Shown here: positions 17,563 through 25,331 of the stretch, in pieces
Position numbering within the stretch: the stretch's first letter is position 1
Layout: every line of letters starts with the position of its first letter
Source of the DNA: an archaeon
GTDB lineage: Archaea; Thermoproteota; Nitrososphaeria; Nitrososphaerales; Nitrosopumilaceae
Length of the DNA stretch: 64,000 nt
Assembly (NCBI GenBank): GCA_024276695.1
Contig: JAJRWR010000017.1
Location: forward strand, 30,726-94,725
Direction of reading: 5' to 3'
Position numbers and translations under genes: made by a program
The notes under the pieces: model-generated
Database searches by the model: none
The model's input: only the letters and a program-made list of their open reading frames with translations
Told to the model about the DNA's origin: nothing

Positions 17563-18515
17563 TAATCGAGGTAAGCACTCATGGCAGCACCATAAAAAGA
17601 GATCATGATTCTTTCGTAATTCAGTCAAAGGATGAAAAAACTGAGATTCCAGCAGAAAAAGTTGATGCGGTAATAATTACAGCAAACTCCTTGATCAGTA
17701 CACATGCAGTACGATTATGCGTTGAAAAGCAGATACAGATGGTAATTTCAACATGGTCAGGAAAACCTGTTGCCAGATTATGGTCAAGTACTCCTGGAAA
17801 ATCAACACAGCTAAGACGTAATCAGTATTTGAATCAAGACACCGTTATGGGATTTGAAATATCTGTAATGATCTTAGAGAAAAAACTACTAGAACAAAGA
17901 ACATTTTTAAATAATTTAAAAAATAATCGAAATTCACCTCCGACAAAAATAGAGCGAGTAATTCCCACCATTACTAATTCTATTAAGAAAGTCCAAGATC
18001 TCAAGTATTCAAATGACTACAAATCCACTCTCTTGGGATTGGAAGGTGCATGTGCTGCAGGCTATTTCCAGGCAATTTCATCGATTTTACCACAAAAATG
18101 GTCTACTGATAAACGAAGTCAGCACCCAGCACATGACAGTTTTAATGCCGTTTTAAACTATTTGTATGGAATGGCATATGCCGATGTTGAGAAAATAATC
18201 ATACTTTCAGGCCTTGATCCAAATGCGGGATTTTACCATGCTGATTCTTATGGAAAACCTACATTATCTTATGATGTGATTGAGCTAGTACGACCAGTTG
18301 TAGATAGAATTGCAGTGACGTCATTTACCAAAAAAAGGGTTCATGATGATTGGTTTAAAATACAAGATAATGGTATTGATGGCGTCTTTCTCTCAAAAAC
18401 TGCAAGACAGTTTTTCATCTCATTATATGTTGAAAATGGACGTAAAATTATAGAGTCAAGATCATGGGATTTTTGCAAAAACATTATAAAAAAACTGCAA
18501 GGTAATGCCACATGA
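17559..18515 (+). CDS. cas1: Cas1 integrase
   Basis: This 318-residue protein is the metal-dependent integrase that inserts new spacers with Cas2. Active-site residues are present: E162 (LGLEGACAAG), H227 (GLDPNAGFYHADS) and D239/E242 (SYDVIELVRP). N-terminal beta domain and C-terminal helical domain are both complete, and length is normal. It overlaps cas6 and cas2 by 4 bases on each side (ATGA), so the adaptation genes are translationally coupled. Confidence 0.95.
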   Translation: MIIEVSTHGSTIKRDHDSFVIQSKDEKTEIPAEKVDAVIITANSLISTHAVRLCVEKQIQMVISTWSGKPVARLWSSTPGKSTQLRRNQYLNQDTVMGFEISVMILEKKLLEQRTFLNNLKNNRNSPPTKIERVIPTITNSIKKVQDLKYSNDYKSTLLGLEGACAAGYFQAISSILPQKWSTDKRSQHPAHDSFNAVLNYLYGMAYADVEKIIILSGLDPNAGFYHADSYGKPTLSYDVIELVRPVVDRIAVTSFTKKRVHDDWFKIQDNGIDGVFLSKTARQFFISLYVENGRKIIESRSWDFCKNIIKKLQGNAT

Positions 18516-18805
18516 AAAATATGTATTATGCAGTTTATGATATCAGTGATGATTCTACTCGCAGTTCAGTAATTCACATTCTTAAAAATCAGGGATTTTC
18601 AAGGATTCAAAAAAGTGTTTTTTGTGGAAGTTTATCCGGGCAAAACAAAAAGGATTTGATTGAATCAATAAAGATGATAGTAGATGAGAATGACTCTTTT
18701 TATTTAATATTGACTTGTAATCAATGCTTTGGCAAGATCAAAATAATCGGTAAAGGGTTTGATGAGGAATACGTTTCTGACAAGAAACCTGCAGTTGTAT
18801 TATGA
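18512..18805 (+). CDS. cas2: Cas2
   Basis: This 97-residue ferredoxin-fold protein is the structural partner of Cas1 in spacer integration. It begins with the characteristic strand YYAVYDISDDSTRSSVIHIL, where the family Asp follows the first strand, and continues IQKSVFCGSL and FYLILTCNQC. Overlaps of 4 bases join it to cas1 and cas4. Confidence 0.93.
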   Translation: MKNMYYAVYDISDDSTRSSVIHILKNQGFSRIQKSVFCGSLSGQNKKDLIESIKMIVDENDSFYLILTCNQCFGKIKIIGKGFDEEYVSDKKPAVVL

Positions 18806-19395
18806 CTTTTCCACTTACCGTTACAGATGTAGTAGAATACGCATTTTGTCCAAAATTTACGTATTTTATCAATGTTCTAGGGTTAGGACAGTTTGAGCAA
18901 AAAAGAGGATCTGTTTCTGCTGGACGCAAACTACACAACAAACATGAAAGAAGTAATTTGGATTATGTTCCACAAGGATTCAAAGGGAAGAAAATTATTG
19001 CATGCAAATTCTTTTCAGAAAAATATGAATTGTCAGGCAAGATTGATGAGGCAATAGACATGGAAAACGAAATAATACTAATTGAACGAAAGTACAGTGA
19101 CAATCACAAAGTATATCCTGCACTCAGAATACAGTTGGGATTACTTTCTGTACTAATTGAAGAAAACATGCACAAGCCTGTAAGAAAAGCAATTGTAATT
19201 TTTAATAAAACACAAAGAAAAGCAATTCATGTCATTATCGATGATTCAATAAGAAATGAATCGCTAGAAATGTTAAATGATGTAAAAAAAATAATTAAAA
19301 GTGAAATTATGCCTGAATCTGAATTTGACAATAGATGTCTAAATTGTTGTTTTAGAAGAATTTGTCCTACGGGTTCTTTAAATAGTGACGAATAA
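18802..19395 (+). CDS. cas4: Cas4 Fe-S exonuclease
   Basis: This 197-residue protein trims prespacers and helps select PAMs. It has the PD-(D/E)XK nuclease core (GKIDEAID with LIERKYSD) and four-cysteine cluster candidates: C16 near the N-terminus and C179, C182, C183, C188 in CLNCCFRRICP. It is the last cas gene; its stop is 80 bases before the first repeat. Confidence 0.92.
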   Translation: MTFPLTVTDVVEYAFCPKFTYFINVLGLGQFEQKRGSVSAGRKLHNKHERSNLDYVPQGFKGKKIIACKFFSEKYELSGKIDEAIDMENEIILIERKYSDNHKVYPALRIQLGLLSVLIEENMHKPVRKAIVIFNKTQRKAIHVIIDDSIRNESLEMLNDVKKIIKSEIMPESEFDNRCLNCCFRRICPTGSLNSDE

Positions 19396-19475
19396 TTTGT
19401 TGAAACCAAGAAATATGTTGATTAGATATGGTGAAAATTAATAAAATAGGCACAGATTCGGACATAATAGTTGCT
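19396..19475 (+). promoter_or_regulatory. CRISPR leader
   Basis: These 80 AT-rich bases separate cas4 from the first perfect repeat. The distal repeat is degenerate, which marks the other end as the old end, so this side is the leader where new spacers enter and array transcription starts. A TTGAAAC matching the repeat's last bases occurs at the cas4 end of the leader. Confidence 0.65.
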
Positions 19476-20096
19476 GTCAAAATGACAAATCCATCATAAC
19501 AAGGATTGAAACACTATGAAGAAGACATACACAACATACTAGAACACCCGTCAAAATGACAAATCCATCATAACAAGGATTGAAACCGGAATTAATGAGG
19601 ATAGGAAAAGTGGCTCCCTAGGTCAAAATGACAAATCCATCATAACAAGGATTGAAACTGTACCCTTGGACCAATAAGTGCAGTTGTGAAGGAAGGTCAA
19701 AATGACAAATCCATCATAACAAGGATTGAAACCTCCATGTATTGCATACAGTCCATACCCTGATCTGAGTCAAAATGACAAATCCATCATAACAAGGATT
19801 GAAACTTAAATGTTTAGTTAGCAGGACGTATCAAGGAAAGTCAAAATGACAAATCCATCATAACAAGGATTGAAACGGGGTTTTGCTGGCGGTAACTCAC
19901 CTAGAGATATTGTCAAAATGACAAATCCATCATAACAAGGATTGAAACCAAACGTAGTAACCATGTCTATTCATTTTTCTCCTGGGTCAAAATGACAAAT
20001 CCATCATAACAAGGATTGAAACTCGTTGTATGAGTGTGCCAGTTCTTCCATGATATCAAGTCAAAATGACAAATCCATCATAACAAGGATTAAAGT
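19476..20096 (+). CRISPR. CRISPR array: nine 37-bp repeats, eight spacers
   Basis: Repeats start at 19476, 19550, 19622, 19696, 19769, 19840, 19912, 19986 and 20060. The first eight are identical over 37 bases, beginning GTCAAAATGAC (a small GTCA/TGAC palindrome) and ending AACAAGGATTGAAAC. The ninth diverges in its last bases (GATTAAAGT), marking the trailer. Spacers are 34-37 bases and all differ. The ATTGAAAC ending fits type I or III crRNA handles. No spacer match elsewhere in the window was noticed. Confidence 0.98.
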
Positions 20097-20671
20097 CGAG
20101 ACTTGATAAAGTTAGCAAAAATCAATTCGGTAATACTACTGTATACATATCCCAGTTGTTTTTTGTGTAGCATATAGAATCAAAGATGTATCATGTAATG
20201 TAGATGTTCAACTTATTATTTGTCAATTCATTTGTTAGAAGAAAACAAATGATCATTTAGTGAATATCAAGTGTAAAATAACTCATATTCTCTACACTAG
20301 TTTAACAGATATCTTTAGTATAGTAAATGCGGGCATTACAAAAATGGTCTATCAGGCATAACTGATTTTCTGTTAAACATTGTGTCAGGCATTACAGAAT
20401 TACGTGTAGAAAATGTAGAGATTTGTAGTGCCTACATTTTCCAATATTTGTGAATTTTTTACATATATGTATTTTGTATATTGTTAACAAAATATGGAGA
20501 TTGTTGTGCTTAACAAGTAAAATTGTTAATGTATGGATGTAGAAAATGGTCATCTGACACTTGACCTGACACAATCTGTCAGGTGTTAGGTACAAAAGTA
20601 ACCGAAATACTTATTTTAAAAAATAATTAAAAGATAGAAATGAGTTAACGATGATTCGTTAACATGTGGGT
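20097..20671. repeat. 575-base non-coding region dense in inverted repeats
   Basis: No convincing gene is seen; a 67-codon reverse frame at 20392-20595 is low in acidic residues and looks accidental. Perfect inverted repeats are GTTTAACAG/CTGTTAAAC (20300-20308, 20370-20378), GAAAATGTAG/CTACATTTTC (20409-20418, 20432-20441), ATTGTGTCAGG/CCTGACACAAT (20379-20389, 20565-20575), ACCTGACA/TGTCAGGT (20564-20571, 20577-20584) and GTTAACGA/TCGTTAAC (20644-20651, 20656-20663). Direct copies of GGCATTACA and TGTAGAAAATG also occur. It may be a non-autonomous element or a structured RNA; the last hairpin could also terminate transcription. Confidence 0.7.
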
Positions 20672-20926
20672 TTAACGATTAGAAAGGCTGTTTGATTTTA
20701 CAAATGTCCAAATCTTTTTGGTCATTTCACTTGGTGCAATTGGTTTCTTACCAAATACTTGTTCTACAGTTTCAGAACGTCCTGCAAAACTGATTGCATA
20801 TCCACCAAATGCTGATTTTTTAGCTTTTGATTTAGTTGCTTTCTTTTTTGATGCTGTTTTTCTTTTTGTTGTAGCCTTTTTTGTTGTAGCTTTTCTTTTG
20901 GTTGTGGTTTTCTTTTTTACTGCCAA
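20672..20926 (-). CDS. Lysine-rich protein with a partial SWIB-like domain
   Basis: Residues 2-40 are almost entirely Lys, Thr, Arg and Ala, in repeats of a TTKRKAT type like histone H1 tails. Residues 45-84 (GRSETVEQVFGKKPIAPSEMTKKIWTFVKSN) resemble the first half of a SWIB/MDM2 domain. A DNA-binding, chromatin-like role is inferred. The protein ends where a full SWIB domain would continue, so either it is naturally short or this is a different fold. Confidence 0.65.
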   Translation of the reverse strand: MAVKKKTTTKRKATTKKATTKRKTASKKKATKSKAKKSAFGGYAISFAGRSETVEQVFGKKPIAPSEMTKKIWTFVKSNSLSNR

Positions 20927-20962
20927 TTTCTTGTAATTTTATTTCAAATAAAGTATAATAAC

Positions 20963-21619
20963 TTACACTTTTAGATAACTCAACACAAGATGATTTTTGA
21001 GCCTCTTGATTGATTTAAGTCGTAGTTTAGGAGATTCTGAAATCTTATCGAATCCTTTGCCTTGAACTAGAGAAATTGCATTATTTCCTCCAATTATAAA
21101 AGGTGAAATGGTAATTATTAATTCATCAAAAAGATTTTGTTTTATGAATTCCCAATTTACAGTCCCACCACCTTCAATTAGAATTGTTTTAATTTTTTTC
21201 TCTGAAAGTTTTTTTAATAATAATTTTATATTTACAGATTTTTTACCTGTAGTAATTATTTCTACAGAGAAATTATTTAGTTTTTGAAGATTAGATTTTG
21301 TAATTTGTTTAGATACTGCAATAATTGTAGGAACTTTATTGGATGTTTGTAAAATTTTTGATTTTATAGATATTTCACCTTTAGAATCAAGTATTATCCT
21401 AACAGGATTTTTTCCTCTAGTATGACGTACAGTCAATGAAGGATTGTCTTTCATTACAGTATTTTTTCCAATTAGTATTCCATCAACTTTAGTTCTTAGT
21501 TTATGGAGTCTAACAAAATCTTCAGTTGAAGATAGTTTAGAATTACCGATTCTAGTAGCAATTTTTCCATCAATAGATATTGCTGCACTTAAAATGACAT
21601 ATGGTTTAGATTTTGCCAT
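20963..21619 (-). CDS. 2,5-diamino-6-ribosylamino-pyrimidinone 5'-phosphate reductase (riboflavin)
   Basis: This 218-residue enzyme is the archaeal RibD-C/RIB7-type reductase that converts the ribosyl to the ribityl side chain using NAD(P)H. Motifs visible are VILSAAISIDGKIATRIGNSK, the LRTKVDGILIGKNTV segment, LTVRHTRGKNPVRIILDS, and the dinucleotide-binding ILIEGGGTVNWEFI. It is the last gene of the riboflavin operon and overlaps the amidohydrolase by 14 bases. Confidence 0.9.
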   Translation of the reverse strand: MAKSKPYVILSAAISIDGKIATRIGNSKLSSTEDFVRLHKLRTKVDGILIGKNTVMKDNPSLTVRHTRGKNPVRIILDSKGEISIKSKILQTSNKVPTIIAVSKQITKSNLQKLNNFSVEIITTGKKSVNIKLLLKKLSEKKIKTILIEGGGTVNWEFIKQNLFDELIITISPFIIGGNNAISLVQGKGFDKISESPKLRLKSIKRLKNHLVLSYLKV

Positions 21620-22796
21620 GTATTATTTTCCCTCCAATCATTACAGCTTTAATTGTAGATTCAGATGCTCTATGGACAATAGATGCATGTGGATTGTGCA
21701 TCGGTTCTAAATCTAATGCATGTTTATCTAAAAAAATACAATCAGCTAAGTTTCCAGATTTGATTATTCCAATATTTTTATTTAAAATTTTTCCACCATT
21801 TACAGTAGCCATCTTAAGAATCTCTTTAGGTTCAATTCTTTTTTTGTGTATCCCCATAGTCACTTTCCAAATAAAATCCATCTCTCTAAACATATCTGGT
21901 GAGTTAATCATCACATTATCTGTGCCTAATCCTATTGTACAGTTGGATTTTTGCATTAATTCAATGTCAGGAATTCCTTCCGCAAGTGATGAATTAGCTC
22001 TTGGACAAATTACAATACCCCTAGTTTTTTTAGATACTAAATGAAGATCAGATTTTGACGCATACGTCATATGAACTAAAAAATCAGGTTTTAGCGTTAA
22101 AGCCCTAATAGTTTCTGATTTTCCAGTAATTTTTTTTGATTTGGTAATACTTTGTTTAGTTTCGGATGAATGGATTGCTCTAATCTTTGATATTTTAGAA
22201 TAGTAATTCAACACAGAATTACTATTTTCATTTGCACCACTGATACCTATGCCGTCACATTTTTTGAGTAATGATAAGAATTCAGAGGATTTTGTGCTAG
22301 GAAACGATAAATTTTTTTTGATTTCTTTAGTATCTTGATAAAATTCCATACGCCCTAAAATTATGGAACGTATAGGAATATCAGATAGAACCTTTTTTAG
22401 TAAAATCACTCCCTCTAATCCACCTTCTCTAAAATCAACAAAAGTTGTAATCCCTTTTCTAATCATAGAATAACATGTATTTTTCATAAAATTTCCCAAA
22501 TGCTCATTTGATGTGTTTTTAAGAATTTTTGATTTAGCGCCAAATACAGGATGGATCTTTTGATCAACTGTTTTGTCTAAAGAAATGTCTTTTCCAATCG
22601 AGTCTCCGATATGCGTATGTGCATTAATAAATCCAGGAATCATCAATAGTCCTTCACAGTCTACAGATTCTTCTTTTACATTTGATTTAATTTTTGATTG
22701 AATCTTTTTAAATTTATCATTTTTAATTTGTATATCAGTATTTGGAATAAAATCCAAATCTTGTCCAGATAATATGCTGATGTTTTTAATTAACAT
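21606..22796 (-). CDS. Amidohydrolase-superfamily deaminase-like enzyme in the riboflavin operon
   Basis: This 396-residue metal-dependent hydrolase belongs to the chlorohydrolase/deaminase branch. Ligands and catalytic residues are visible: HxH in NAHTHIGDS, His-Glu in IHSSETKQS (the HxxE pair used by deaminases), His in LVHMTYASK and Asp in IGLGTDNVM. It overlaps GTP cyclohydrolase by 7 bases and the reductase by 14. Relatives deaminate guanine, cytosine or adenosine-type compounds. Its position suggests it acts on a riboflavin intermediate such as the 2-amino-pyrimidinone; this is inference. Confidence 0.88.
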   Translation of the reverse strand: MLIKNISILSGQDLDFIPNTDIQIKNDKFKKIQSKIKSNVKEESVDCEGLLMIPGFINAHTHIGDSIGKDISLDKTVDQKIHPVFGAKSKILKNTSNEHLGNFMKNTCYSMIRKGITTFVDFREGGLEGVILLKKVLSDIPIRSIILGRMEFYQDTKEIKKNLSFPSTKSSEFLSLLKKCDGIGISGANENSNSVLNYYSKISKIRAIHSSETKQSITKSKKITGKSETIRALTLKPDFLVHMTYASKSDLHLVSKKTRGIVICPRANSSLAEGIPDIELMQKSNCTIGLGTDNVMINSPDMFREMDFIWKVTMGIHKKRIEPKEILKMATVNGGKILNKNIGIIKSGNLADCIFLDKHALDLEPMHNPHASIVHRASESTIKAVMIGGKIIHGKI

Positions 22797-23542
22797 GATA
22801 ATTCATAAACTTCAGGTTTTTCTTTGCCTGAATCTCGAATTTTCCTTATAGTATCAAGGGATTTTGTGGCTAATTTTACTGCCTCTCTACCTGTATTTGC
22901 ATTACCTATTCCACAATTCAAAGAAATTTTATCGTTATTTTTTACCATATTGATAAAATCTTGTACAGATTTTTTTGCTTCATCATTTGATACTACCATA
23001 AAATTATCACCTCCCATAAAAAATGTGAGAGAATTTTTTTCTAAAAAGAATTTAGACATTTTTGAATATAACTCAAAGATTACTGATGAAATTTCATAGG
23101 GGGAATCAGTTTTCCTTCTGGAAGTAAGGTCATCTACATCTAAGTGCATTATAGAAACTTTAGAATTAGATTTACCATTAATGAAACCAAAAATATTATG
23201 TTCTGTGTTTAAAATAATTTTATTTTTCTTTCCTTCATATGCTTTCAAGTTTGCATCAAATGGAGTATTTCCAATACCAATAGATATTGTTAATCTAATG
23301 TCAAATAATTTTTCAAGTGTTTCTTGGATTTGAATATGATCTTCCAAGTCTAAACCATTTGAAACCACAAAAAATTCATCAGATCTATTAAGAAAAACTA
23401 TACAATTCTTTTCAGAAAATAATTTTTGTACTTCTTTGTAGAGTGAAGCTTGAAGCATTTGGAGTTCATGTTCTCTATCGCTTCCTAAAGTCAAGGTCCA
23501 AGGACCATATTCTGTAATTTTTAAGATACTTAGTTGAATCAT
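22790..23542 (-). CDS. arfA: GTP cyclohydrolase III (ArfA), first step of archaeal riboflavin synthesis
   Basis: This 250-residue enzyme hydrolyses GTP to 2-amino-5-formylamino-6-ribofuranosylamino-pyrimidinone phosphate. It is built of two related halves of cyclase-like fold. Characteristic segments are ITEYGPWTLTLGSDREHELQ at the N-terminus, the first-half LTISIGIGNTPFDAN and the second-half FFMGGDNFMVVSND and NCGIGNANTG. Its ATG overlaps the ribH stop (ATGA), so it is coupled. Confidence 0.93.
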   Translation of the reverse strand: MIQLSILKITEYGPWTLTLGSDREHELQMLQASLYKEVQKLFSEKNCIVFLNRSDEFFVVSNGLDLEDHIQIQETLEKLFDIRLTISIGIGNTPFDANLKAYEGKKNKIILNTEHNIFGFINGKSNSKVSIMHLDVDDLTSRRKTDSPYEISSVIFELYSKMSKFFLEKNSLTFFMGGDNFMVVSNDEAKKSVQDFINMVKNNDKISLNCGIGNANTGREAVKLATKSLDTIRKIRDSGKEKPEVYELSC

Positions 23543-23955
23543 TTTTGAATCCTTTTTAATTCATCAGATATTTTTACAACAGCTTCTATAGCGCGTTCTG
23601 CGACTGGTCTAATCCTAGCATAAGCATGTCTTTCTTGCATTCCAGGACCAGAAATTCCTAAAGAAACAGGTTTTTGATATTTTAATGATAAATCAGTCAG
23701 AGCTTTTGCTGCTGCATGAGATATCACCTCGTCATGTTTGGTTTGACCTTTAATGATAGCACCCAAGGTGACTACAGCGTCAATGTCTTTTTTGTTCAAT
23801 AATGAATTTACAATGATAGGCATGTCATAAGCTCCAGGAACCATGGAAATGTGAGAAATTTTTAATTTCATAAAATCTGCTTTTTCTTTGGCTATGGCAA
23901 GCATCCTAGATGTCACTTCCTCATTAAATTCCGAAACCACTATTGCAATATTCAA
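23539..23955 (-). CDS. ribH: 6,7-dimethyl-8-ribityllumazine synthase
   Basis: This 138-residue enzyme condenses the ribityl-uracil with dihydroxybutanone phosphate. Signatures are IAIVVSEFNEEVTSRM, the VPGAYDMPI turn, VTLGAIIKGQTKHDEVI with the catalytic-site His, and SLGISGPGM. Archaeal length. The start is TTG at 23955, 2 bases after ribB; the stop overlaps arfA. Confidence 0.95.
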   Translation of the reverse strand: MNIAIVVSEFNEEVTSRMLAIAKEKADFMKLKISHISMVPGAYDMPIIVNSLLNKKDIDAVVTLGAIIKGQTKHDEVISHAAAKALTDLSLKYQKPVSLGISGPGMQERHAYARIRPVAERAIEAVVKISDELKRIQK

Positions 23956-23957
23956 AA

Positions 23958-24623
23958 CTACTTCACCTTGGCGTATTCTAAAAGCTCTTTTCCATCAATT
24001 AATGGAATTCCATTTTGCTTTGCAAATTTTTCAGCCTTTTCTACAGATAATGCAGAATAAGTTTCAGCATCCATCATTTCACAAATTGTAGTTACAGGAG
24101 TTAAACCTGCAATCTGTGCTAAATAAACAGACATTTCTGTATGTCCCTGACGTGCAGCTAACAAACCTTTAGATGCAATCAATAATGGAATATGTCCAGG
24201 GGTTTTAAAAGATGATGCAAACTTTTTCTGTTTGTTTTCAACATTGTAGATTTTTGCCATCTCATTAATTGTTAGGGATCTATCTTTATCAGTAATTCCA
24301 GTATATGTTTGATAATGATTAATAGATAATGAAAAGGTAGGATAATCACCATAAGGTGCCAAGCCCATAATCATTTCTTTATTTGAGATAGAAGATTCTG
24401 AAAGAATTTCATGCATATACTGTAGATCCAAAGATTTTGCAAAATTGTTATCAATTGCAATACATAGTAATCCACCAGCATATTGACGCATTCTTGCAAC
24501 ATGTTCAGGTGTAACGAATTCTGCTGCAACAACCATATCAATTTCATTTTCTCTTCCAACAGAATCAAATAACAGAACAAATTCTCCACGTTTCAAAGAT
24601 TGTAATGCAGATTCAAGAGACAT
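23958..24623 (-). CDS. ribB: 3,4-dihydroxy-2-butanone 4-phosphate synthase
   Basis: This enzyme converts ribulose 5-phosphate into the four-carbon unit for lumazine synthesis. From ATG 24623 it has 221 residues, starting MSLESALQSLKRGEF; the longer frame from 24680 adds a hydrophobic segment not seen in the family. Motifs are the acidic loop DSVGRENEIDMV, GGLLCIAI, and the substrate region PGHIPLL with RQGHTEMSV. Confidence 0.94.
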   Translation of the reverse strand: MSLESALQSLKRGEFVLLFDSVGRENEIDMVVAAEFVTPEHVARMRQYAGGLLCIAIDNNFAKSLDLQYMHEILSESSISNKEMIMGLAPYGDYPTFSLSINHYQTYTGITDKDRSLTINEMAKIYNVENKQKKFASSFKTPGHIPLLIASKGLLAARQGHTEMSVYLAQIAGLTPVTTICEMMDAETYSALSVEKAEKFAKQNGIPLIDGKELLEYAKVK

Positions 24624-24701
24624 ATGAGAAAAGCTCGTTAATCTAATTATAAAGTTTACTAAAAAATTGGTAATTACCACTAAATTTGTAGATAATTGGC
24701 T

Positions 24702-25286
24702 TTATTTTAGAATGTATTTTCCAAGAATGTCAGTTTCAATATTAACTTTATCGCCTACTTTTTTGGTATGAAAATTTGTCACTTTGATAGTATGAGGAAT
24801 TAATGATACTGATGCAAGAGAATTTTCGATATCAACTACAGTTAAGCTAATTCCATCTATTGCAATAGAACCTTTTTTCACAACAAATTTTGATAGTTTT
24901 TTGGGAACTTCAAACCAAACCTGAACTTCTTTTGGTTTTTTTAGGATTTTTTTAATGATTCCCACTCCATCTACATGTCCTAAAACAAAATGACCTTCTA
25001 ATCGATCCCCTGCTTTTAAACTACGTTCAATATTTACAATTCCTCCAACTTTCAAATTTCCAAGATCTGTTTTTTTTGTGGTTTCTTCGATCATTTCAAA
25101 GATACAATTAGATTTTGAAAGTTTTGTTGCTGTCAAACAAACTCCGTTTAGAGCAACACTTTGTCCAATTTTTAATCCCTTTGCATGTTTTCCTAAATTT
25201 ATTGACATTTCAATTGCGCTTCTATTTTTGGTGTTTTTAGAAATTTTTTCTACTTTGCCAACTCCTTCAACTATTCCAGTAAACAT
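24702..25286 (-). CDS. ribE: Riboflavin synthase, alpha type
   Basis: This protein of about 194 residues dismutates two lumazines to riboflavin. It consists of two lumazine-binding repeats, each with an FTGIVEG- or FVLGHVDG-like start and a VALNGVCLT or IAIDGISLT motif. The true start is MFTGIVEG at 25286, as in the family, rather than the upstream ATG at 25301. It is the first gene of the leftward riboflavin operon. An alpha-type enzyme is unusual next to archaeal ArfA, since many archaea use the RibC type. Confidence 0.92.
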   Translation of the reverse strand: MFTGIVEGVGKVEKISKNTKNRSAIEMSINLGKHAKGLKIGQSVALNGVCLTATKLSKSNCIFEMIEETTKKTDLGNLKVGGIVNIERSLKAGDRLEGHFVLGHVDGVGIIKKILKKPKEVQVWFEVPKKLSKFVVKKGSIAIDGISLTVVDIENSLASVSLIPHTIKVTNFHTKKVGDKVNIETDILGKYILK

Positions 25287-25331
25287 TATCAATTCTATCA
25301 TGTTTGTCTATAAAATTATTTAGATGACATA

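Noticed and set aside
20392..20595. Reverse-strand open frame of 67 aa after the CRISPR array
   Set aside because: Its composition (His, Leu, Cys, Lys with almost no Glu or Asp) is unlike neighbouring proteins and the DNA is filled with inverted repeats, so it is probably chance.
24624..24680. N-terminal extension of ribB
   Set aside because: It adds a hydrophobic stretch absent from the family; MSLESALQSL at 24623 is the usual start position.
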